Shown piece after piece: positions 1 to 7,400 of a stretch of 9,014 nt of DNA. The position numbers and the translations under genes were made by a program. Numbering within the stretch: position 1 is the stretch's first letter; every line of letters begins with the position of its first letter. The stretch spans positions 1-9,014 of the forward strand of contig JANXWW010000071.1 of NCBI GenBank assembly GCA_025350945.1, given 5' to 3'. This DNA is from Burkholderiales bacterium (lineage in GTDB: Bacteria; Pseudomonadota; Gammaproteobacteria; Burkholderiales; Usitatibacteraceae). The notes below the pieces were generated by a model. The model searched no databases and had not been told where the DNA came from. It worked only from the letters and a program-made list of their open reading frames with translations.

Positions 1-480
1 GCCCGATGCGCTGACGCGAAATATTTGTGCGAATTTACGTGTGCCAATCGGATCAATATGCAACGCAAAAAAATCCTGCGAGCCAAATACTTGATCGCGC
101 CGGACTAATGGCGCATCAATTTTTGCAGGATCGGGATCAAACGCAGTCAGGCCGAAGTAAAGCGCGGTTTCATCGTACACAATGCGTACTTCACTTTTGA
201 ATTTGGCTTCCACTGCATCGCGGGGACGATATTCATAGAAGTCTTTAATCGGCGCTATGCGCTGCCAGAAGTCTTCGTCCAGCTTGCCATCCAGCGACAT
301 TTTTTCAGTGGCTGCTAATCGTGTGGCAGCGGCTGGGGGCAATCTGCGTTCAGCAGGCGTTGCCAACGATGGAACGGAAGCAGTCTCGGCAACTGCGTGA
401 GGCGCAAATAGTGCGAACATCACCGGGGATACGAATGCGAAAACAACATTGACCAACAGGCTTGTAAATCGCTTCTTCAT
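1..480 (-). CDS. Secreted CBM9-like / probable DUF5916 protein, N-terminal part
   Basis: Only the first 160 residues are present; the frame stays open to the left edge. Residues 1-31 form a signal peptide: a Lys/Arg start (MKKR), a long hydrophobic core, and a likely cut after AVA at 29-31. A Pro/Ala-rich linker follows. From about residue 61 the sequence matches the carbohydrate-binding family 9-like fold that precedes DUF5916: LDGKLDEDFW (63-72), then SEVRIVYDETALYFGL (96-111) and FDPDP (114-118). In that family a C-terminal outer-membrane barrel-like region usually follows, but it is outside this window. The ATG at 480 is preceded by a weak ribosome site (GGAAA, about 6 nt upstream). The gene lies 134 bp downstream of the FAD/Fe-S gene on the same strand, so it may be the last operon member or have its own promoter. 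The domain match is from memory of the family pattern. The substrate is unknown, and sugar binding should not be assumed. Confidence 0.75.
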   Translation of the reverse strand, partial: MKKRFTSLLVNVVFAFVSPVMFALFAPHAVAETASVPSLATPAERRLPPAAATRLAATEKMSLDGKLDEDFWQRIAPIKDFYEYRPRDAVEAKFKSEVRIVYDETALYFGLTAFDPDPAKIDAPLVRRDQVFGSQDFFALHIDPIGTRKFAQIFRVSASG

Positions 481-514
481 ATCGTTTCCGCTTTTCGCAA
501 TTGTGCTCAAGCGG

Positions 515-542
515 ATATTAAGCGAGCTAATTTTTTTCGCAA
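515..542 (-). promoter_or_regulatory. Weak candidate sigma70-type promoter for the CBM9-like gene
   Basis: In the 134-bp gap (481-614), the minus strand reads TTGCGA (537-542) as a possible -35 and TAATAT (515-520) as a possible -10. The spacer is 16 bp and very A-rich. Each box matches consensus at four of six positions. A start near 508 would give a leader of about 28 nt before the ATG at 480. AT-rich gaps often give such matches by chance, so this is only a candidate. No convincing minus-strand terminator was seen in the same gap, so read-through from the upstream gene is also possible. Confidence 0.25.
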
Positions 543-614
543 CTGCGCACGCGACGAAATGCGGAAAACGTGCATCAGAATACAGAAGATGCTTCGATAT
601 CTGTTGCTGCGCAA

Positions 615-3041
615 TCAGGCATCCGTCTCGGTGTAGGTCAGAAATTTTTCCGGTGATACACGCAAGGCAGCACCAGTCGGACACGCACGCACACACGCTG
701 CACCGCCTTTTTGATCTTTGCACATATCGCACTTCACGGCTTTCTTAGCTGCGGTTTTGTCGTATTTTTTTTCTGTCCGACCCGGCTCGTCACCGAGACC
801 GAACATCAGCCACGATATCAGCGAGGGTTTGCTTTTTTTGGCGTCAACCGGTGCCAGCTGAATGACGCCATAAGGACAATTTTTTTCGCAATTGCCGCAG
901 CCGATGCACGTATCTTGAATAAACACCTCGCCGTTGGGCGAGCGATGGATAGCATCCGGCGGGCAATCCTTCATGCAATGTGGATGCTCGCAATGGCGGC
1001 ACGACGTTGGCACATGAATTTCCGCAAACGTTGGCCCGGCTTCACGATCCAGACGTGACGTGCCATCGTGCGTGTCGGCGCACGCCTTCTCGCAATTGTC
1101 ACAACGAATGCACAGCGATTCATCAATCAACAATACATCGGTGGCCTCGCCCAATCCCTGCCGCATCAAAAATGAAATTAGATTGCCGGATTCGGATGAG
1201 GTTTCCATCGCTTCGTTGATGCGCATCCGATCCAGCAGCTTGCTGTCGATGCGTCCGCGCACGGTGGAGTGCGAGGCCATGACTTCGATAAAACGCTGTG
1301 CTTCCAGCATGATGACTTCAGTCGGCACGGCGGCGCGAATGGTGGCTGAGCGCGGGGCGTTGGAGAGCAGCGCCATTTCGCCCACATAGTTTCCGGCGGC
1401 CACGTATGACAGCACAATTTCTTTGCCGGCAATCTGGCGCGAGACCGTGACCGAGCCACGGCGAATCAGATACAAGCCATCTCCGGCATCACCTTCGTTA
1501 AATAAAGTATCGCCCGCGTTATACGACTTGATCACGGCGGTGTTCACCAGATAACTCACCTCGTCCTCACGAATAGTGGGCGAGAGATATTGACGAATTG
1601 CGCGTTTCATCATTACCGTATCGAGCGTGCGGCGAACGGACTCGACGGAGGCCAATAATTTCAGCATCGAGCGGCGCGGTGTTTCGATAATCAGCGTGCG
1701 CTTTTGTGCCTTGATCGTTGCAGTACGCCGCCGACCGGAAATCAAACCCAGCTCGCCAAAAAACTCACCCACACCGAGTTGGAAGGCCAACATATTGCCT
1801 TCTGACGTGGGCGTTTCGACAATGACGCCGCCTTCGACAATCGCGTAAAACGAATTGGAATAATCGTTACGCGCAAAGATCACATCGCCTTCCTGCGGAC
1901 GAAGGATTTCGCTGTCGAGCAAAAATTCGCGCAACTGCAACGCGGTCAGTCCGGACAACAGTGGCACATTGCGCGCGATATGCGCCACCGCCTCTGACAC
2001 GGTGGTGATTTTGACATTCTTGAATTTGCTGCGCAGTATCGGCTCGTCTGCGGGCTCAACATCATTGCCCAGAATATATTCGACGACTTCATAACCCTGA
2101 TTCATCGCCTGCTTGATGAGCGGATAGCCACCCAGCGCGCCCACAATGTACAGGCCGGGTACATTCGATTCGTATTGCGATGACAACGCGGGTACCGCAC
2201 CCGGATCAGCAGAAGGAAACTTCACACCAAAACTTTCCACCAGTTTGCGCGGCGGCGTGGCACCCAGACGGGCAATCACGCGGTGGCAGGCGATATTCTC
2301 AACGCCACCCGGTGTCTTGGCGACAAATCTTGCGGGATAGACGGCATCTGACGCCGCATCAGCCTCAACACGTTCTACCTTCGTGCCGTAGCGACATTCC
2401 ACTTTGCCGTCTTTGACAGCGGCGAGAATCGCTGAGAGGTTACCGTCCTTGCAGCGTGTGAATTCATCATTGCGATTCACCATGATGACGTGATTTTTCT
2501 TCGAAAGTGCGATTGCGTTTTCAATCGCCGCATCACCCGCACCCACCACGATAATCGTTTCATCATCGAATTCATCAGGGTCGTTTAGCTGGTATTGCAC
2601 CATCGGCAAATCTTCACCCGGTGCGCCGAGTTTGCGCAAATTGCCCTGCAGGCCAATGCCTAAAATAATGTGTGCGGCTTCAACAGTTGTGCCACTCGCC
2701 AACGTGATGGCAAATTTGCCTTTGGCTCCTGTGACCGCTGTCACCATCGACTGATAACAAATATTGACGTTGTGCTTGGCGAGCTCGTCATCCCATTTGC
2801 CGAGAATATTTTCGCGGGTGCCTGCAGCGAAACTCATCGGGCTGCGCAGTGGCAGCACGCTGGGCTCTGCCATCACGTGCTTGCCCTTTTGGTATTTGTA
2901 GATCGTATCGGCGACGTGTTTCTCGCCTTCGAGCAATACGTGAGAGATTTTTAGCTCGGCTGCATGCGCGGCGGCGGAAATCCCGGCGGGGCCGGAGCCA
3001 ATGATGGCAATGTCGAAACGTTCATTTGTCAAACTACTCAT
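615..3041 (-). CDS. FAD/NAD(P)H oxidoreductase fused to two cNMP-binding domains and a 4x[4Fe-4S] ferredoxin
   Basis: An 808-residue three-part cytoplasmic protein with no signal peptide or membrane segment. Residues 9-325 form a two-dinucleotide-fold flavoprotein: FAD motif GSGPAG (15-20), NAD(P) motif GAGDAA (167-172), and the closing FAD motif NVPGLYIVGALGG (293-305). The CxxC redox pair of thioredoxin reductase is absent. Residues about 360-470 and 490-600 are two cyclic-nucleotide-binding domains. Both keep the phosphate-cassette Glu and Arg (E430/R439 and E555/R564), so both could bind cAMP or cGMP. Residues 644-787 carry four cysteine groups (644/647/650/654, 681/684/689/693, 712/715/718/722, 771/774/783/787), as in DmsB/NrfC electron-transfer subunits, enough for four [4Fe-4S] clusters. 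A plausible role is electron transfer between NAD(P)H and an unknown partner through FAD and Fe-S centres, modulated by cyclic nucleotide; this is inferred. The ATG at 3041 follows an in-frame TGA two codons upstream, which fixes the start, although no clear ribosome site is visible. It lies 33 bp after the pentaheme gene. Confidence 0.9.
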   Translation of the reverse strand: MSSLTNERFDIAIIGSGPAGISAAAHAAELKISHVLLEGEKHVADTIYKYQKGKHVMAEPSVLPLRSPMSFAAGTRENILGKWDDELAKHNVNICYQSMVTAVTGAKGKFAITLASGTTVEAAHIILGIGLQGNLRKLGAPGEDLPMVQYQLNDPDEFDDETIIVVGAGDAAIENAIALSKKNHVIMVNRNDEFTRCKDGNLSAILAAVKDGKVECRYGTKVERVEADAASDAVYPARFVAKTPGGVENIACHRVIARLGATPPRKLVESFGVKFPSADPGAVPALSSQYESNVPGLYIVGALGGYPLIKQAMNQGYEVVEYILGNDVEPADEPILRSKFKNVKITTVSEAVAHIARNVPLLSGLTALQLREFLLDSEILRPQEGDVIFARNDYSNSFYAIVEGGVIVETPTSEGNMLAFQLGVGEFFGELGLISGRRRTATIKAQKRTLIIETPRRSMLKLLASVESVRRTLDTVMMKRAIRQYLSPTIREDEVSYLVNTAVIKSYNAGDTLFNEGDAGDGLYLIRRGSVTVSRQIAGKEIVLSYVAAGNYVGEMALLSNAPRSATIRAAVPTEVIMLEAQRFIEVMASHSTVRGRIDSKLLDRMRINEAMETSSESGNLISFLMRQGLGEATDVLLIDESLCIRCDNCEKACADTHDGTSRLDREAGPTFAEIHVPTSCRHCEHPHCMKDCPPDAIHRSPNGEVFIQDTCIGCGNCEKNCPYGVIQLAPVDAKKSKPSLISWLMFGLGDEPGRTEKKYDKTAAKKAVKCDMCKDQKGGAACVRACPTGAALRVSPEKFLTYTETDA

Positions 3042-3074
3042 GGAGGTTCACCATTTCAGTTTTATATTTTCGCC

Positions 3075-4442
3075 TTATTTGGCAAGTGTTGTGCGTACAT
3101 CCCGCAGCCGTGCCATAAATTCCTGTGGCTTGTAGCGTTCATCGTTCGCCAGCGACACATTAAGTTTGCGCAAGCTGTCATTGAACCCTGCAGTGTTGCG
3201 CATGCCACCTTGTTTGGCGAGGAAACTGCCCACGCTCGAGATCGCCATGGCCGCCTGTTCAGCCGCCGCGTAATCGCTGTAGTAGCCACTCAAGCCGTCA
3301 TCAACCAGACGCAGCGCGATGGCGCGAATAATATTGATATCGAGATTACGCTCCGATATGAGTGGCACCAAATCAGCAGCAACTTTCTTGAGCGCCATCG
3401 CCTCCACGCGGGCATCCCCTTCACCCGCCACCGCGCGATGCAGCTTGCGTGTTTGATTGCTGATGCGCTCACCCGCGCCCGTATCCAGCGAGAAAGCGAG
3501 CGCGCGCAGCATCAACATATTAGAATCATTCAGGCGCACCAGACCGGGCGCAATACTGGGGCCAAAAGCGGTTTTGGGTTTCCAGCGGCCTTCAGACATC
3601 GGGTGATGGCACGCATGGCAATCGAATAACACCAGCTCGGGGAACAAGCCATCGCGCCCGAGCTTTTCATCCACCAGAATATCCATCGTGTCTGCCACCG
3701 CATAGGCCTGGCCTATCGCCCATACCTTCGCACCTTCCCACACGCGCTTGCGCTCGCTGTAATCTTTATCAATCACAAAATGTTTAGGCGCAATTTCAGT
3801 AAATGTATCCAGTTCAAAACTCATGCGTGGATGGCCAGCACCCATGATGCGATGCGTGACCAGCTTGTCCTTGTTGCCAAAGTGGCATGCCAGACACATT
3901 TTGGCGCGCGAGGCCGCGTCAGACGTGGGGTACAAGCCGTTTTCTATATTGCGGTCATGGCTTGCATCCGGCTCAACATGGCTCTTGATCCATTTTTCTG
4001 CCGGGCCGTGACAGGCCTCGCAGATAATGCCATCAGTGGGCTTAAAACGTTCGCCGTGGCGCTCAACCGGTACCGCATGGGCATGGCAATCCAGACAAAT
4101 TTTTGATTCGTGTGCGGGTTCTTTCAGGCCCAGATTGCGCGCAATTTTTTGTGATTGCGCGTTCAATAATTTGTTGTAGGCCTTCGCGTGCTTGTCGGTG
4201 CGTGACCAAGTGACATATTCGTTTTGCAAAACATTGGAGTCTTTCCACCGCTTGATCGAGCCGTGACACAGACTGGACGCGCAGGTTACCGTGCCTTGTG
4301 TCTGGTGTGGCGATTGATAGGGCAGTGGCTGGGTCGGCATGATGGGCGGCGCGGCCCCAAGCTGCGCAAATGCTGGTGCTGCCAATATGACTAACGCCAA
4401 TTGAGCGAGGTTACGGGCAAATTGACAACCAAAAGATTTCAT
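3075..4442 (-). CDS. Secreted pentaheme c-type cytochrome, c554-like family
   Basis: A 455-residue protein with a signal peptide at 1-26 (cut after AFA) and no lipobox. Five heme sites are seen: an atypical CX4CH (CASSLCH, 54-60), then CLDCH (116-120), CEACH (141-145), CLACH (183-187) and CHACH (275-279). The CLDCH...GIICEACHGPAEKW arrangement, followed by a conserved GAGHPRMSFEL stretch (201-211), matches the cytochrome c554/c-prime multiheme family as I recall it. Residues about 290-455 carry no heme motif and look mostly helical. The probable role is a periplasmic electron carrier between the inner membrane and the outer-membrane or extracellular decaheme partner; this is inferred from location and neighbours. 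Its ATG overlaps the stop of the decaheme gene (ATGA), with a strong GAGGT ribosome site inside that gene's 3' end, pointing to coupled translation. The substrate is unknown, and an enzymatic role cannot be excluded. Confidence 0.9.
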   Translation of the reverse strand: MKSFGCQFARNLAQLALVILAAPAFAQLGAAPPIMPTQPLPYQSPHQTQGTVTCASSLCHGSIKRWKDSNVLQNEYVTWSRTDKHAKAYNKLLNAQSQKIARNLGLKEPAHESKICLDCHAHAVPVERHGERFKPTDGIICEACHGPAEKWIKSHVEPDASHDRNIENGLYPTSDAASRAKMCLACHFGNKDKLVTHRIMGAGHPRMSFELDTFTEIAPKHFVIDKDYSERKRVWEGAKVWAIGQAYAVADTMDILVDEKLGRDGLFPELVLFDCHACHHPMSEGRWKPKTAFGPSIAPGLVRLNDSNMLMLRALAFSLDTGAGERISNQTRKLHRAVAGEGDARVEAMALKKVAADLVPLISERNLDINIIRAIALRLVDDGLSGYYSDYAAAEQAAMAISSVGSFLAKQGGMRNTAGFNDSLRKLNVSLANDERYKPQEFMARLRDVRTTLAK

Positions 4443-7400
4443 TTTCTTACCTCACTTGTCGCTTCTTTTGTTGCATCAAATAGCACTTCAGTTTTCGATG
4501 AAAGGTTTAATTGTCTGCGTGCCGGTATAAATCGCGCCCGCTCAATTTCATCGGTCACACTCCACGGTTTGCCATCGGGTGCCATATAGAATTTGCGCAT
4601 TTCATTCGCACTAAACGGCCGCGAACCGATCCGGCCAAACACCGCAATCTGCCCGCCGGTTTCATCCACGCCGCGATCACGATCCAGCCCTTTGGAGAGC
4701 GCCAATGCGGGTGATTCTGTTTTGCGCCAGGCAATCAGTTGCGGTCTGGGTTCAGGCGAAAATCCATAAAATTTCGGTTGCGAATCGGGTGAGGTGAGCT
4801 GAACAACTTTCAATCCATTCACACCATCCGCCACATACGCAAACAGTGATGCGTTGGTCGAGCCGACTATGACATCGCGTGCATCGTTTAACGCGCCATC
4901 TGCTGTGAAGCGTTGGTATTCGCGCGGTGCGGTGGGTTTCTCAATATCGACAATAACCAAGCCATCTTTGCCTGCCGCAACATAGGCATAAGTCCGGGCT
5001 GCATAAACTCGCTTGGCATCGGCAAGCGGCACCGCGGCAACAATGGCTGGGCGCTCGGGATAAGTGACATCAACCACTTCCAGGCCTTTAGCCGTGGTCG
5101 CAAAAAGATAGCGAAATTGCAACGCCGATGCGCGCATATCGTTAATCGGCAGTGTGGAAACCACAGTCGGTTTAAGTGGATCGTTGAGGCTGAGCACCAC
5201 GAGACCTGCATCTGTAGCGATGTAGGCGTAATAGCCGCCCAGCGTAATATGGCGGGCACCTTTGAGCACGTTTGCGTCGTTCCAGGTTACGGCGCGTTTG
5301 ATGAAATTATTGCGCGGTTCGCCATCCGCGAAAGTATTGACATCGACCACGATCAAGCCTTCCACCGCGTCAACAATAAACGCGTAGTTGTAGATTGGGT
5401 GAAACGCCTGTTCCTGATTCGTCACTCGCATCAAATCACCCTTGTTGCGCTCGGGTGCTATCGGCTGATTGGTTGGCAATGCCATACAGGTGGCGTTGAT
5501 AGTGGGCACATGCGCATCGTGGCCCAGTGGTGAAAACGGCGCAGTGATAATGCGTTGCGAAATACCTTTATTCGCGATATTGGCCACATCATAAACGCGG
5601 AAGCCACCGGCGCCCTCGGCGACAAACATATATTCACCGCGCAGCGCGATGCAGCGCGCTTCCCCCTTGGTCGTATGCGAATGCGATTCTGGTAATTGCT
5701 GTGCGCGCTTTTCGTGGTTCTGGAACCAATCGGGATACGCGTACTTGTGCAGATAGCTGCCAATCACTGCTTGCGGCTCATCCCATTCGGTCACGTTCAC
5801 CGCTTCAATATGTTTGCTTGATCCGACCCATGCATTAAAGCCAACAAAGTTGACGAAATTCGTGCCCTGTAAAAGTAGTTGCGCCATGATCGCGTTATTG
5901 TCATTGGCCTTGCTCACATGGCAATCAGAGCAGGTTTTGGTTTCGGTCGTGCGCTCGGTATGTGGGTAGTGCGGCGCGAAGGCTTGCGATGAAAAACCGC
6001 TGGCGGCAATCGGTGGCTGCTGGATATAAATTTTTTCGCGATTCGCGTTGGTTGATGAAAGGATCAGCGCAGAGGATGAGCGAATTGGCGTGATGCGCCC
6101 GCCTTTTACTTCGCCATGAATACCCAGCTGGAACATGTCATCGCGCGCCACCTGCGGGTTATAAGTCGCGTAGTTGCGCGTCTCGCCACCTTCGTAATGC
6201 AGGCGCTCCGTTTTTGCATTCGCCTGAATCGGCAAATGACAGCCCGCGCATGAGGTCGTCCACGATAAATGGCAGGTGTAGCAGGTCATTTTTTCGTTCG
6301 CGTGCGCGAAGGTCGGATCTTTTCCATCAGCAGAACCTTGGCCCCAATTACCTTCACGACCCGATGCACCCGCGTGCATCAGCTTGGCGCGTGCGGCTTT
6401 CTCGTTGTATTTCGGGTGTCCTGCCGTCACGCTATCTTTTACTAGCGCCATTTCCCATTCTTTGTTGGCGTCCAAGGCTGAACGTTGATACAGCTTGCCT
6501 TCGCGCCATTCAAAACGCGAACGTCCATCTTGTGTACGCAACAATTTCAAATCACGCCCACCGGGTGATGCGGCCGGGCCGCTGGTAAATAGCGTGGGAT
6601 ATTTATCGGCGGTGCCGTGACAATCTGCACAATCAATTTCAATCGCCGCAGCGACTTCGCCGTAAATGTGGCCGTTACCATGACCGTCCTGTGAGAAATG
6701 GCAATCTACACAATGCATGCCGAGATCGAGATGGATCGAGGTTAAATGTACCGACTTCTCAAATTTTTTCGGGTCCGTATCCGAGACGGGTTTATTTTCT
6801 TTATCAAGCAGCGTGCCTTTGCGATCACGTTTGAAAATCTTCCGGAAATTCCAGCCGTGGCCGTGATAATCCGCGAACTGCGTGTCTTTGAGTTTAGGGT
6901 TCAAGAGCGATACATTTTTTGAAAATTCCTTATCGCCCCACAATCCGCGTGTGGCGGCTTCTTCCGGATTGCGATTCAAAATTTCGCGTGCTTCTGCTGC
7001 GGTCGGATATTTTTGTTTCGCGGGCCACATTGATGGCGCATCAGATTCGTAATCCCACATCGTCGTGCCGTAGAACGAATTCACAAACACGTTGGGCTGG
7101 TGCATATGGCAGGTCATGCACTGCGATGAAGGAATCGCGCGGGTGAATTCATGTTTGATTGGATGCCCGGATTTGTCTTTCGGAATCGTCGGATCTTTGG
7201 TTTGGGTTTTACCCTCATTGCCAAATTTTGCATATTGCGCGCTGTGCTTGGGGTCGCGATCGTTGGCGTAAACGGTGTGACACGCGGTGCATCCGGATGA
7301 GCGGTAATCGCCTGGCTGTTCATTGGTGCCCAGGAACCACAGATGCGGATCATTCAAACGTGTCTTGGTGATGTTGATGACAGGTACGGCGATACGGCTA

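Noticed and set aside
505..537. Possible plus-strand terminator: GCTC/GAGC stem followed by seven T
   Set aside because: The stem is only 4 bp with a 15-base loop, and no plus-strand gene is present to be terminated.
449..748. Plus-strand open frame of 99 codons reaching across the 481-614 gap
   Set aside because: It overlaps both neighbouring minus-strand genes, starts inside a signal-peptide region on the other strand and has no recognisable features.
1178..1459. Second minus-strand frame of 93 codons within the FAD/Fe-S gene, as a possible frameshift product
   Set aside because: The main frame is uninterrupted with intact cNMP and Fe-S motifs on both sides, so no frameshift is needed.
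2067..3017. Annotation as thioredoxin reductase
   Set aside because: The fold order fits, but the redox-active CxxC is missing and the protein continues into cNMP and Fe-S domains.
2964..3629. Plus-strand open frame of 221 codons
   Set aside because: It lies antisense across the end of the pentaheme gene and the start of the FAD gene, both of which have clear domain motifs. Its translation shows no recognisable domain or ribosome site.
4913..5533. Plus-strand open frame of 206 codons
   Set aside because: It is antisense to the LVIVD repeats; the minus-strand frame has clear repeats, so this is a shadow of biased codon use.
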